Assembly: GCA_034190875.2 (NCBI GenBank)
Contig: CM067343.1
Location: 20,257,374 to 20,321,373 of the forward strand
Source of the DNA: Urechis unicinctus
Lineage: Eukaryota; Annelida; Polychaeta; Xenopneusta; Urechidae
DNA length: 64,000 nt
Direction of reading: 5' to 3'
Shown here: in pieces, positions 37,651-51,945 of the stretch
Layout of the letters: the number at the start of each line of letters is the position of its first letter
Numbering within the stretch: position 1 is the stretch's first letter
Position numbers and translations under genes: made by a program
Notes under the pieces: generated by a model
What the model was told of the DNA's origin: nothing
Seen by the model: the letters and a program-made list of their open reading frames with translations, nothing else
Databases searched by the model: none

Positions 37651-37852
37651 TCCTCGGCCCTTTCATGCGTAATGGAATGCATAACAAACATGCATTGATA
37701 GTTTTCTTTAATATTTGATATAGTGAACACCGTTATGATTCAAAATAGTAACCGAATAACTATATTGAGCCGTCTAAATGAGGTAACTAATTGTCAGTGT
37801 GTTGCATGTGCTTAATATATATTTTCAGTTCTTTTATGCTATATTTATTCAG

Positions 37853-38249
37853 GTTCAGGACTGTCTACAAGAAAAGATATTTCGATCGTTTCGTTCTTTG
37901 TTTGTCGAGTACACCATACAATCTAACAGAATTCGAAATTTGCTGCAAACACGAAGATTATACATGCATGCAATTTCTGCCCGAACTCGATCGGCTTTCT
38001 GCGTTGACTATCCAATGGTACAAAGCACTCACAAAATATGGTATATTGCACAAGTACCGTAAATGCTGTCTACTTTACAAGCGCCAGAAAGAAATCAGGG
38101 TCAACGATATAACTCAAATTGCAATTAAGCAATACCAAGTTGTATCGTTGTTAATGATGTGCCAATCACTTAACCGAGAGACTCGGTTCCACGAAGTAAG
38201 AAACAGATATATCCAAGAAAGGCTTGATAAGAAAGCAGTACATCAAACA
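37853..38249 (+). CDS. Candidate internal coding exon, product unknown
   Basis: An open frame spans the interval. At its left is an acceptor-like 'tatttattcag' ending at 37852. At its right is GTAAGT starting at 38250, a perfect donor core. If unspliced, the frame would run from ATG 37806 to the stop at 38313-38315 (169 codons). It is the longest non-microsatellite frame in the window. The deduced protein is rich in Cys, Tyr, Lys and Arg, with a Cys-containing stretch (FEICCKHEDYTCMQF) and a basic C-terminal half, which suggests a small nuclear or nucleic-acid-binding role only very weakly. Base usage is more balanced than in the AT-rich surroundings. It lies downstream of a GC-box/TATA module. 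I do not recognise the family, and an unspliced chance frame is possible. Confidence 0.35.
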
Positions 38250-38319
38250 GTAAGTAGTCGTTTCAATATCACTATCGTAGCTCATGACAAACAACAGTTG
38301 CAAATCACTCTGTGAAACA

Positions 38320-38640
38320 ATTAAATTATATGACCAAGTTTCCTAATAAACAATAAGTTTCAAACAATTTTGCTTAATTTCCATGAAGCCTACACTGGGA
38401 TAACAATGAGTATCAACCACAATTATTTGCAAAATAAATAAAGTTTGACATTACAGAAATGTATACAATAAATGGAAATAGTATCTTACACAAAAGAATG
38501 TTTGAAGATGGTGTGTGTTGATTTGTGACATACTACTTAGTGTCTGTTGTCTTCATATGAGTTGTCAAATGCAAGAATAGTAACTTTGACTTTTATTCTT
38601 GCCTAGCCTCAGCTGATGTACATTCCTTTCTCTCAGTGAT
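38320..38640. other. Spacer, nothing recognised
   Basis: AT-rich sequence between the candidate exon and the next segmental repeat. No frame or motif is supported. Confidence 0.5.
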
Positions 38641-39919
38641 TAGTGCTAATGATCCCATAAACATTACTTTGGTGTAATATATTGAATTTCCGCTGCAGTA
38701 ACAAACTTGGGTATTCACTATGCAACCTGGAAATAAAAAGTACATCTCACAGTTGAGTAATATCAGGCAGTTCTGGGAGCTTGGTAATTATATTTGGGAA
38801 TATCCATGCTTAAACAGTACTGGACAGGTAACTGTGCACACTCAATCAAGGGGTCTGGTCGCTTATTACGAGCACAACTTGCCATCAAAGCCAAAGTAAT
38901 ATGGTCACAAGCTCCAGTAACAAATACGTTAAGACACCAGCAGCACGGTTACACAACTAGCGTAGTTTGAAACAGTCGAGTTATGGCGTAATTCGCTTGG
39001 AGTACAAAAATATTTTGTGCGCAAATGGTTTGACGTGAGTTGAAATGTTATCATCGATAAGTCACAAATATAAAGACAACTGAGTAACTTCATAATGTAC
39101 ATCAGTATTCGTCACACCAGCAGCAGCGCATATATGCAGTAGTGTACTACAAGCAATGGTACTATATGTTTTTTTAATTATGTCATTTAGAGCCAGCCTT
39201 ATGTCAACCCAACACCTTTATGTTGTATTGATAGCAGCCCTCATGTTACACTATAGTATGCGTTTCTTTTATACATAACTAGAACTATATAAAAGAGATA
39301 TAGTCGATTATGCAACTTATTTATGATACGTTCATGTCATTATTTCTAATTTGCATGCATAATATATTTATATCTTGATAAACAGACATATATTGATATG
39401 ATACGGCCATACCAATATCACCTGACATTGCCTAGGCGCATTATAAGCACGTTTCCCAGGATCGTATTGCTTACCACGACGGCAATGGGAAATGGGCAAT
39501 CCAAACAAGACTATCGAACAACGATATTGAACAGGCAAGTAATCAGATAAGACTGATACGCCCTGCACGTGAAAGTAAGGACATTGTTTTTCCTCGTTAT
39601 GTTAACCATTGAAAAGTGATCAGATAGAGATAGTGAAGTGTACAGTAACAGGGCAGTACATTGTGACAGCTGAAGGCGTATTTCGTGTAGTGCTGCACAG
39701 TACAATACTCTGGGTTTCACCAAAGATGGTATACATTGTCGTCAGTGAAGGACGGAATAGTTCGTGCGAGCCGTTTCGCCAACGTGCTGCATTTAATGAA
39801 CAAATACACCTCAGCTAGAGTTATCTATCCGCGCGTAATCCGATGATACGCCAGAGTGCGCAATTGCAGCAAAAGTTACTAAATATGCTAATACTTTAAA
39901 TGTCAACAACGGAGATGGA
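38640..39919 (+). repeat. Diverged segmental repeat (copy of 46330-47320)
   Basis: Bases 38660-38850 match 46340-46520 and 30950-31140. Bases 39090-39919 match 46535-47320, with anchors 'cataatgtacatcagtatt', 'tatatgcagtagtgta' and 'ttgcttaccacgacggcaa'. Small frames such as 39368-39568 (minus) are not preserved in the paralog. Confidence 0.75.
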
Positions 39920-39931
39920 CTTAAATAAATG
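39920..39931. repeat. SINE target-site duplication, left copy
   Basis: CTTAAATAAATG. The right copy at 40199-40212 is CTTAAAAATAAATG, with two extra A. The unoccupied site CTTAAATAAATG is at 47321-47332. Confidence 0.85.
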
Positions 39932-40198
39932 TTTGTTTGATTGTTTGTTCGAATTATAGTCGTTTTTTGCAACGTAGGCTATGAACGACTAGCAGTTAGT
40001 GTATCTCTGAAGATAGTCACTGCCAGGGAGCATGTCGTCCTCAGTATATCGTTTACGTCCCCTTTCAGAGATGGGACCGCCATTTTTACGTGATCATCAG
40101 AGTCACGAGTAACCAGTCAGGTTGTCACACATTGGAGTCGAACCCATAGCCTGTGGGTCGAAAGGTGAGGCAGTAAACCACCAAGCCAATGGGACCGG
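39932..40198 (-). mobile_element. tRNA-derived SINE with target-site duplications
   Basis: The element reads on the minus strand from 40198 to 39932 (267 bases). Its head carries a polymerase III A box, TGGCTTGGTGG (40178-40188), and a B box, GGTTCGACTCC (40134-40144), 33 bases apart as in a tRNA. The 3' part ends in an A-rich 'caaacaatcaaaca'-type tail next to the left target-site duplication. The related segment at 47290-47350 has the target sequence only once with no insert, so the insertion happened after the segmental duplication. SINEs encode no protein and rely on a LINE partner. The family cannot be named from sequence alone. Confidence 0.88.
40134..40188 (-). promoter_or_regulatory. 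Internal RNA polymerase III promoter (A and B boxes) of the SINE
   Basis: A box at 40178-40188 and B box at 40134-40144 on the minus strand. Both match the tRNA consensus closely, so the copy is recent enough to have kept a possibly usable promoter. Confidence 0.8.
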
Positions 40199-40212
40199 CT
40201 TAAAAATAAATG
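40199..40212. repeat. SINE target-site duplication, right copy
   Basis: CTTAAAAATAAATG, a slightly lengthened copy of 39920-39931. Confidence 0.8.
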
Positions 40213-41555
40213 TAAATGATAACTACGGTTATATATGCTGGTAAGCATGGATAAATGCGCATGCAGATCCTGCTTGCGTTTGGTATACGATGTGCGATGC
40301 ATCAAGTAACAGTATCGGTTGGGATATTGCTATTGACGTAGAGCCTGAAGTCCTTCATGTTAAATAAAGCTCGCTCTGAAGTGATGGAACGCACATTGAC
40401 ATGTCACAAAAGAGATACGCTATGTTGCCTTTATTATTTTGCCAATCATGGAAAGTCCTTGACATGATACATGTCTCGTCATCTTTCAAGCAAGTAGGCG
40501 CTGGAAATTCATTCTTAAAGTTATCAATCTTTGAAATATTATATACGATGGTACAAGGAGCTGGTTTATGTAATCCGGTTTTAAGCAAGATATGTGCTTG
40601 GATATGCTCGCGCATTAACGCATTGGACACCAATAACATGCATTTTAATCAAGCATTTCACGTGTCATTTCAGGTAATCAAACGATTAGAACTCCTACTA
40701 TTATGCATCATACCACAGGTGACTCTTCAATTGTTTTGGTCCGATTAATGATACATATTTCTCCGATTGATTTAAATTGAGCAGTGTTTGTGAATGCATA
40801 ACGTCATTTGCCATATCTAGACACATGATAAACGCCTTCTAGGGAATGCCTCTGCAATGAACTGCATTTCACTGCCTATTACCAACGGTAGAAATTGAAA
40901 CGTAAACTCTGGATATCCGGCTATACAGAGTGTCTAGTGTGCATATGCCATGCGTAACTAGCCCAATAAATATAACCATCATTTACTGCTATTAGAGGAA
41001 CTCATTGAGTGGGAGAAGCATAGCCAGGAACGATGCTGACTGCACACAAATTATATAAAGCAAATTATTGTTTGCCATTCAATTGCGATACATATTTAAG
41101 CGCAATTCATTTCCGTCGAATGCTTACAACGTTTTCATTGTCATCATGAAATATAGTGTGTAATGTGGTAATGTAGCTTATCACGATAAGTAATGCGATA
41201 ACACGACACGAATATGATTAGCTCGCGTTGTTCTGGTGTATTGGAAGCAAAAGAAAGCCAATTTTAAGACCAACTAATCAATTTAAATGTAGATTAAATG
41301 TTTCGATTGCACACTTATGCTGTTCGCTGTTTTTATTTGTACTGTTACAACGTTCTTGCCACATCATAAACATCGGTGGTCGGATTGATGACAATTTCGG
41401 ATCAGGAGCTAAACCGGATTCCGAGACGCAACCGATTTCTTTTCTGTTTTCCATTCGAACTCAAGTGTATTTGTCACCTTAGCCATAACACTGGCCGTCG
41501 ATGCGGAAGGTATATAAGCTGATTGATCCTTGTGAATGTTCATCCATTATAAATT
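40213..41555 (+). repeat. Diverged segmental repeat (copy of 47333-47830 and 49135-49660)
   Basis: Bases 40213-40740 continue the alignment to 47333-47830. Bases 40840-41000 match 49135-49290. Bases 41070-41530 match 32380-32895 and 49440-49660. The 115-codon plus-strand frame at 40401-40748 is stopped by a TAA a few codons after the start in the paralog (about 47515), so it is not called a gene. Confidence 0.7.
41509..41519 (+). promoter_or_regulatory. TATA-like element shared with 32881-32890
   Basis: GGTATATAAGC, followed by sequence that is also kept in the copy at 32881. Promoter function is inferred. Confidence 0.3.
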
Positions 41556-41602
41556 ATACACACACACGCACACTCACACACACACACGCACACACACACA
41601 CA
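41556..41602. repeat. (CA)n microsatellite
   Basis: An imperfect CACACA run with a few G and T interruptions. It is the only sizeable (CA)n tract in the window. Confidence 0.9.
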
Positions 41603-41639
41603 TAAGTCCTTAACACATCAATACAGTTTGAAGATGAAT

Positions 41640-43225
41640 TGCAGTTTTATAATTGAAGTTTGCTATATACTAGACTAGTTACAACAAACTAGCATGTTGG
41701 TTGGTTGAAAAATATCGTTTGATCATAAATCTTACAAGAAAACAATATTGATTCATAAATGAAATTTTTATATATTTTATATAAAACAATATTGTACATC
41801 TGTGCCATGGGTATCCTGTGGAATATTACCCTGGACATTGTAGAGGACGATTTGTTAACATTAGGCTTGAATTGTAAACGAAATTGCATTCATGTATCAG
41901 TCCGCTAGATCTAGGGACCAGCAACAGCCAGTGGCGCCCGAATCAGGATCACTTTTGGCTCTGATTCCAGTCACATACCATTTATCCAGATCTCACAGCA
42001 CACGAGAAAGCAAGACGCAAGGAATAAATCGAATGACGCGGCGAGAGTCTCCTGGGAACAAAATTGAAGCTTTATGGATTATAATGGTCAAATCAAGCTG
42101 CTCTATTTGTCCATGATGTCGGACAATGGTGCATACAAGACAAAGATTGTTCCTAATGTTGCAGCATCATTACAATACCTAGTTTGATGTGAGTACAACG
42201 GGTTTCATTTATTGCAGTTTGTGTCACAAAGATGGAATACAAACATTGATTAATGGCGCCATGGAATGAATTTGATAAATGACAATTTAAGCTGCTTACT
42301 TGCCAGTCTTCCCATCGATTGCTGTTTACTTATATGCGGTACAAATTCCATGGCAAAACAGTGATTGAATCTACCGTCCTTGATTGAAAAAGTCGTTTGC
42401 AGCAATTGCAGCCCTCATCAGATACCATCATACCGTAACATACACCTTATTAATATAAAACGTCAATAAAGCCGTTCAATCGTCATATTTGACTCCTCAC
42501 CAAGCGTGAATTCACAAATGCAAAATGCGACACACTGTATTGCCCACTTGTCTGGTATATTGTATCCTGTCATTACTTCCCAGAAACAACATGAAGAAGA
42601 ACAACCATGAATAACACAATATGCGATGAAAACGCAGAAAGAAATGTTGCTTAATGACCTACGTCACACCGAATATTTCCTATCTGGGGTTGACAAGTAC
42701 CTCTCTTTTCCATACTCTCTTTTGGAATGAAACACTTCAACGTGTTGCTTTCTACTTCGGCCTTAGCAGTGGTGCATACAATTTGCATCTTATGCATTCG
42801 CTTTGATGCTATCACGATAATCCCCTCAGAAACAGCTATGGCAGTGTGCATTGAGGTTATTTGATCAAGTCTCCTATTTCTGAAACAATCCATGTAGGAC
42901 ATCGCACTACAAACAGTACCATTTTGCACTGAATTGCAGCTGTGCGATTTCGACGACACATTTTACACAACCATAGGCAATGCCGTATTATTAGAACACA
43001 AGCATCAGTTAAGCATTGATACGCCATAGGTAAAATAGAAAAGCTACTATTGTACCATAATTTAAGTGATGCACTCACTGGGAGGTCATCGACAATCCAA
43101 TGACCAGCTCTGGTTAATCAAGGCAATAATAGCCTGTTACGCCTACCGCAGTGGAAAACAATTCAAGTGCGGGTCACTTGGGACTCTTGTACTAATATCT
43201 ATTCTAAAAACAGCACCCTCCCGCA
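41640..43225 (+). repeat. Diverged segmental repeat (copy of 2530-3760)
   Basis: This aligns with the left part of the window over about 1.2 kb (anchors 'ccagatctcacagcacacgag', 'cttcccatcgattgc', 'ttcaacgtgttgctttctac'). The last 300 bases to the microsatellite show nothing further. The minus-strand frame at 42651-42959 has no recognisable domain. Confidence 0.7.
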
Positions 43226-43227
43226 CA

Positions 43228-44372
<1,145 letters not shown>

Positions 44373-44479
44373 ATACGTTAAAGGAATAACAACTTTTCAA
44401 AATTCATTAAGTGAATAATATTATTGACTGAATGTTGTACTTTGCCATATAATATTACAAGGTAATATATGTATATATG

Positions 44480-46325
44480 AATTATCAACCCTCATTAAAG
44501 GTTGCGCTGAATAGAAAGCTAACCTCATCGACCATTCTTTTTGGTGGTTATTATTTTGTTCTGTCTTAACTCGTCGTAACGTTCCGCTACATCGCGAACT
44601 TATGAATATATTTTTGTATAAGGCCATAGTCAGGCATTCTTGCGCTTAGGGAATGTTGCATTCAGTGTCATTGCTGTGCAGAATGCTCCGTTCCTTCGTT
44701 TAATCAGGCCAACCTCACCAATATGTCGAGTGTTTGATAGACATAGTAGAAAAATATAATTTTTAGTGAATAGCTATGTTTCGGACATTGGATGTTGATC
44801 AATGCGTCATCATCATGTCAATGGTTTGTTCCACTTTCCATGAATGCACTCCACTCTAGCGTTGATGACTGACGACTTTTGGGCACTTAACATCATTATG
44901 TTATAAAACAGAACAGGAATTGACGCATATTATCATAATGCTATAAAACAGTACAGAATAAGACGTATTTTATGAATTATTTCTTCATCCATACTTCATC
45001 AATCCCTAAGCCTACATACATAACCCTGCTTTGTCTGTTCTGAAAGCGTAACTGTGTTGTACCGTTCCCTCAGCGAATAAATCATAATTCATCTCTCTTT
45101 ATGGATACAATTGTCCACCTTGGAGGAAATGTATGTCATAAATTGCCATCTAGACTCTAATACTGCTGATGTGTCGTATCTAGTCAAAACGTCATGATGG
45201 TTTGGTTCTTGTAATTGCAAATGAATCATGCCCAAAACGCGGCATCGTGAAATATAAGTTGCTTGATGACAGTACGCATTAATTGGAACAATACCATGCA
45301 GTCGTCTTTAAACAGCCGATGTATCTGTCCTATACGTCTAACATTCCATCTTAGCCCTCTCCTACTCAGATTAAAAAACACGTCTTGTGTCGCTGAGTCA
45401 CACAGACTAAAATGGTTCGATGCTCCCAAAAAGAGTGACGTGCAGCCCATCCCTGAACAAGTTCGGTTTGTCAATAAGATAGGAGAATGGATCTAAAGAG
45501 GCAATATCCATGCCTATCAGATATTCTATCCTACCACTTGACCAGTACCTTGCAAGCACACTTATCCCAACTTTGTTCCCATCACCTCATTTGCCTCTTA
45601 TTTTCTCCGAACTGGACAAAAGCTCTTTGGCTGCCTTGACACCATTGATTCCCTGCTTCAAAAATGTCTTAACAACTGCTCTTGCTATTTATAGCTCACA
45701 GTTAATTAAATGTAAATACAACACAGCATCCCATGCAGTATGCCGCTCCCATCTCACAATATGCATATCACAAGCAATATTCCAGCACAAGTGTTCCGTC
45801 AAGAAGTGGTGAATCGTCATAAGTTTGGTAAAAAACGCTGAGGAAATCAGCTTGTGGTTGAAATTGTAACCGGAAGCTTGTAACTAATAGTAATTGCTTC
45901 TTTTATTTCATACAAATATAGTTTTGGTTCGTGCATTGCAGATTCCATTAAGATATCATTCATTGCCTGATCACATGTTGTTGACATAACTCCCTGATAC
46001 AAATGCAATGCCATGCCAGTCCGTTTTATATGATTTGTCTAGCAGTCATCTTTGGTATTGATATTCTTTATGGCCTAGGTTTACACAATCAAAGACCCAC
46101 AGAGAGGTTAATCTATCAAAGAATGAATTAAGAATGAAGTGAAATGATTGACCGTTGTAATACAGTCCTACATCAAAGCGAGGTTATACAACCGCCGAAG
46201 CATCATGCAATGTGGAGATTACTATAAAGTCTATGAGTGTTTTACCACGCCCTGATCACTCATCCCCAAGCTACACATGAACGTGTAATGTTTCAGTTGA
46301 CATAGACGAGCCCGGGAATTAATTT
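44480..46325 (+). repeat. Diverged copy of unit beta with internal deletion
   Basis: This follows beta from about 20190 to 21640. It then jumps near 46010 to the part matching 24800-25100 and ends with 'cgggaattaatttt'. About 3.1 kb of the unit is missing. A 40-base tandem duplication with TATAAAA at 44902 and 44942 is specific to this copy. Confidence 0.8.
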
Positions 46326-49300
46326 TCTTTATGAGAACTTATTATCCTATAAACATTACTTTGGGGTAATATATGGAATTTCCTCAGCAAAGCAAATTAA
46401 GTATTTACTCAGCAAACTAGAAACAAAAAGTACATTTCACAATTGAGTAATATCAGACAGTTCTGGTAGCTTTGTAATTATATTTTGGAAGACCATTCAT
46501 GCTTAAACACTGCTGGAAAAGTAACTTTGTAAATTCATAATGTACATCAGTATTGGTCCCACCAACAGCAGCGCTTATATGCAGTAGTGTATTACAAGCA
46601 ATGCTGCTAAAAACACATCCATTATTTAGAGCCAGCCTTATACCCAATATCTTTCTATGGTGCTGATAACAGTCTTACATGTTACTCTATAGTATTCGTT
46701 TCTGTAATACATTACTAGAACTATATAAAAGAGAATATAAGAAATCGATAATGTAACCTATTTATGATACATGCCATTTATTATTCCTAATTTGTATGCA
46801 TAATATATCTACATTGTGTTAAACAATCAGACACATATCGATATAATACGGCCATCTCAATATCACCTGTCATTGCATAGTGGCAAAATAAGCACGTTTC
46901 CGTAGGGCGCATTGCTTACCACGACGGCAAAGGGAAATAGGCTATCCATTCAACATTACCGAACAAAGAGAACTGGGGCAATTATTTAGATAAGACTGAG
47001 ACGCGCTGCACCAGACTGTAAGGAAAGTTGTTTTTTCTTTATGTTAACCATTGACAGTTGATCAGAAAGTGAGAGTGAGGTGTTAGGTAAAAAGTACATT
47101 GTGCCAGTTGAAAGCGTCGTTCTTGTAGCGCTGCATATAACAACACCCTGGGTTTCCCATAAGATGAAAAAAGCAATCCATTGTAAATTGAATAAGTTGT
47201 AGTCATTGACGGACGGAATAGTTTGTGCCGTTCCTCTAAGGTGCTGTATTTGATGGAGTAATAAACTGACTGTGATATGCAGAGTGTGCAAATGCAGCAA
47301 AGGTCAATAACGGAGTTGGTCTTAAATAAATGTAAATGACAACTGCGGTTTTATATGCTGGTAAGCATGGATAAATGCGCATGGAAATGCTGCCTGCGCT
47401 TGGTATATGATGAGCGATACATAAGGTTACAGTAGCTGTTGGCATATTGCTACTGACGTAGAACCTGAAATCCTGCATGTTAAAAAAGCTCGCTCTGAAG
47501 TGATGGAGCGACATGTCACGAAAGAGATAAGCTATGTTGCCTCTATTGTTTTGCCAATTATGGAAAGTCTTTGCCATGATGAATGCTCAGTCAGCTCCCC
47601 AGCAAATAGGCAATGGGAAATTCAATCTTAATGTAATCAACCTTTGAAATATTTCATAGTACAAGGAGCCGGTTTATGTAATCCGGTTTTAAGCAAAATA
47701 TGTGCTTGGATTTGCTCGCGCATTAACGCATTGGACACCTATAATACGTTTTTAATCAAGCAGTACATGTATCATGTTAGTCAATTAAACGATTAAAAAT
47801 CCAACCATTAAGCTTCATACCACAGCTGACCAGATAAGCAGCACTCACAGCGTACAAGCCGAGCTATGCATACACCACTCTCTTCTATGGAGACCACATT
47901 AGTGAAGCTCGTGTACGATAATACATGACATGAACTCCGTACGATTACGTTTTCACTTCGCAGCAGCTTATTAATGTGTTATAGATGAGTTGATATATCC
48001 CGTCACATTAACCAACTAGAGGATAACGTATGTACGTCGTTCACTCATCGTCAAAACTTGTTCAATTATTTACAGTTAGGTCTCTTTATCATATGCATAT
48101 AACCAGTAATTCTGAAGAAATAGAGGAAAGCATGCCAATATCGGTAGCAACTAATGTAATTTACATACAGATGTAACGTAAAAACCACAATATATGAGAT
48201 CATATGTCTGTTCAATGCGTCGCAGAAACCAGACATGCTATAGAATAAGAACTGCTGCCTGAATGGATGGCTTTATCAAAGGCAACATTTATTGGCGCAA
48301 TGGCATACCGGTGAAATGGTATGCCTGTGTAATGCTTAATATAGATATGGCTCGTTGGATGGAGCTCGCTTTACGCCATTGGTTATTCCTAGTTGAATAT
48401 GTAAAACAAAGCGGGCATCTTGTCATATCTGTTGAACACCGTCTAACAATGCAACGACGAGCTGCCAACAATATACGATGTTTCCTTAACACTAATCTCG
48501 ATGAATTATCAATGATTCAGTGTTACCGTTAATAATAAGTCATTTTAATAACAAAATTGCACTAAATCTCCGTAAAATGGAACTTTAAATTACATTTTTG
48601 AACTTTTATGCAATTAACTGTACAAATATAACTGACGGCATCATTTTCAATAAGCGCTTTCGTCGTTCAAGCAATATATTAGGTAATAATCATATACTTA
48701 TTCGACATCTGGCAGTCATACTGGGTTAAACCATCTTGCAAGTCGTTAGCTTCAAATGGTAATGGCGACGGATGTTTACGATGGCATTCAATTCAACCAC
48801 CCTTTTAACATTAAGTGTAAACAGCAAATTGTTTTCACGTTGCAATGCATTTGATGTTAGATTTGAGGACGGTTATGTTTTCCTGCTACCATAGCAATAA
48901 AGATGGTGTTCGAAATGACTATTGCATGACGGTAACCTTCGTGATTTGTAAGAAGTACATGTTGTTGACAGGGTAACGTATACATATAGATACCCTGAAA
49001 AAATAAGCCGCTTACAACGTGGCGACAATGTATTCTTGTACATTGTTGCATTCAAGGTACCATGATGTATTTTGTCTGAAGGTCGGTTCCAAGAAGATGG
49101 CATGTACTCCCTTAGTGATCATAGATTTATAATTGTAACTGCCTATTACCAATGGTTTGAAAGACTGATATTTAAATCAGTTAGAATTTGAAACGTAAAC
49201 TATGGTTAACCGGATATATCGAGTGTCTAGTGTGTATATGTCATGCGTAACTAGCCCAATGAATCTAACCATCATTCCATGCTATTTGAGGAACGCATGT

Positions 49301-49660
49301 ATTGGGAGGTGCATAGCCAGGCCCGATGACTGCACACAATCTAAATGAATCAATTAGGGTGAATATGAAGCCAAAAGATATATCGCGAACGGCACATTCC
49401 AAGAAGTATCACCCGTTGCATAGCAACTTATATCCGTTCATATGAGATACAAAGTTAGGCTAAATTAATCTCCGTCGAATGCTTGTGTGTAATGTGGTAA
49501 TGCAGCTTATCAGGACAAATTCACTTATCTAATTCCTGAGGCTGATTGATAAGTAATGCGATAACACGACACGAATTTGACTAGACGAACTAATCAATTT
49601 AGACTGGATTAAATGTTTCAATTGCACACTCATCCTGTTAGCTGATTTTATTTGTACTGC
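46326..49660 (+). repeat. Mosaic of diverged segmental repeats, no gene recognised
   Basis: Bases 46330-47830 match 38660-40740 (without the SINE). Bases 47825-48860 match 31290-32360. Bases 49060-49180 resemble 3860-3960. Bases 49135-49290 match 40840-41000. Bases 49440-49660 match 32440-32740 and 41100-41340. The 89-codon frame at 48263-48532 is not kept in the copy near 31760-32010. Confidence 0.7.
47321..47332. other. Unoccupied SINE target site
   Basis: CTTAAATAAATG occurs once here, within sequence paralogous to both flanks of the SINE at 39932-40198. Confidence 0.85.
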
Positions 49661-51200
49661 TTTAACATTCTGCTATGACGTCCTGCTTGCATGATGCATA
49701 TGAAATGATATATCGACTATGACGGCTTTCAATATAATTACACTAAAATTAGAAACATCGGAGCGATAAATATTTGTACGCAAGCTGTTAACAGATAATA
49801 AGCTGCATGCGCGGTGCCAATATGCCTAAAGCCTGAATTTAATAGCATTCTATATTATCGAGTGAATGGTAATGAAGATGTTTAGATGACAATTAATACC
49901 CCATTTTCTACATGCGCCTGGTACACGCAGGGTGCTTGATAAGATAATGCAGATCATTGTGCACTGTGTCATGCACTGGGACGATGACTGATACGAAGTT
50001 GGATTACTGTTGATTCATACTGCATTAATTAGCTTGGTTGAATTGATACATATATCGGAATTAAAGTTTTTGAAGCATCGTCATTATATCTAACGATAAC
50101 TGCAGGGATTTTTTGATCGAGGATACGATGGAACGTCAGAGTTATGCGTGAGCCTATGGTTTGATGTATACCATTTGAAAAGGCGATAGCTATCAGTCGT
50201 ATACGTTTCATATGCAGACGAAGCAATCAAATGATCTAACTGCTAAGCATTCGATGTCACAAAATTTCTCGGGGATAAGTTGATTGATGCTCATTCCACA
50301 GTGTCAAAAGGATATTTGCATTATGTATCTCGATAAACAGACATATTTGCTTTGTTACAGCACCTGCTGTTATACCAAAATAAATTAAACCAGGGAACCC
50401 ATACGCACGATACATTGCTCTTATAATCGGTATGCATTCACTACAAAATATGAAATACAGAACCCAGTCACTTTTGGAACTTAAGGGGCTTCATTTGATT
50501 ACTTTGATAAGAGCTTATGTTTGTATTTCTTCTATCCTGCGATGAAGTGGATGAAGTGCGGCGTCTAGGAGATGTAACCACGCGATGTTGAGTTTGCGTT
50601 GGGTCCAATAAAACACATTAACTACAGATATGCGCGTTGCATGCGTCGACACAAGCAATGTCAAAAGCCTTTTATTCCCTTCATATCATATTATGAAAAT
50701 ACAGTTGTAAAATATTCAAATGACGGTGTGTTGAGCAGCGCATTTTGGTGAGAATGTTCCGGACATAAACCAGTCATCATTCTACCGATTTTCATTGCTT
50801 GAATATCATCTTTCATGTTAAATTGAACTCTTATACTCCATTATACCCCAACCGGATATTAGCGGATCATCCACGTGATGCTGCTTTCTCTGGATCACGT
50901 GATGCATCAGATGGATTGATGCTCTTTGTCACGGCCAGAGAAAGCTATAATCTATTACCGTTAACATCACAATGCAAAGACTCTTGACCAATTTAGGAAG
51001 GATAATGAAACACGCCATGTACTGAATAAATATTGTCGTTATTTCCTTCTGTCGCGAGACAGGAGAACAGTGAGAATCCTCCAATTATTCTGCCCTATGT
51101 GATGTGAAGAACCAAGCGATTCTGTGTGCTTATCACACCCAGATCCAGCTTCACATTGTCAATTTGTCTGAAGGTGAAGTGCATAATGTAAAAACAAGAC
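49661..51200. other. No gene recognised
   Basis: No second copy is seen in the window. A minus-strand frame at 50029-50226 reads as fairly protein-like but has no motif and only a TTG at its first codon. I do not call it. Confidence 0.4.
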
Positions 51201-51204
51201 GACA

Positions 51205-51945
51205 TAATTAAATTACACAACCTCAAAGCATTATACGATTTATCAATATCTAGAATATATCCGTGAACAAAGAGCAATAAACAAGGGCGGCGCAGGTGTC
51301 TTTATTAAATACATTACTGTTTGTGGGTTATGAATGCTGATCTGAATACGTTACAAACGTGTAAGAAACATTGTAAAAGTAATGCGTTATACTTATAAAC
51401 TTGGATCGATTAATGCAAATATAGCGAATGTCGCGTTTAGCATCAAGATAAAAAAGTGATTAACCCTTAATTGTCATGGAAACGAATAGGAAAATTACGG
51501 TAAACATGCTAGTTTTCAGAATATCCACAAAACAATACCTTCATGCGTAGTATGACTCAGTTAAGCAACTGCAATCTTCTCGAAATAAATCAGTTGTGCA
51601 TGTGATGCTTGGGCATTCTGAGCGAATATAACGCTAAATTTGAAAATGGATATAAAGAGATAAAAATATTGATAAATGCAGCATTTCCTGTCATGTGGTC
51701 CACACTATGAACTATTTTATATGGTTAAAGGCCCAATGGCCTCGTAATAAGCACTGTTTGACACCAACTTATTATGCTCATTTAAATAATACTAATGATT
51801 AGGTGGTCCACACTGGGTTATACAACCATCAGGTACAATAGTAAGTAACTTTGTTTATACGCATTCTTGACCGTTGGAGCAGACTTAGGGCTAGCCTACT
51901 GTAATATCAGAGCAATCGTAGGGACGGACCAATTGGATGTAGATA
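51205..51945 (+). repeat. Diverged segmental repeat (copy of 33510-34190)
   Basis: Anchors include 'gacataattaaattacacaacc' type sequence at the left and 'agcctactgtaatatcagagcaatc' type sequence at the right. Where the other copy has a long (TA)n at 34208, this one has only a short AT run. Confidence 0.75.

Noticed and set aside
40401..40748. 115-codon plus-strand frame
   Set aside because: The paralog at about 47515 has a stop a few codons after the matching ATG, and no domain is recognised.
42651..42959. 102-codon minus-strand frame
   Set aside because: It lies in a diverged repeat, and the related region at 3560-3790 does not keep the frame.
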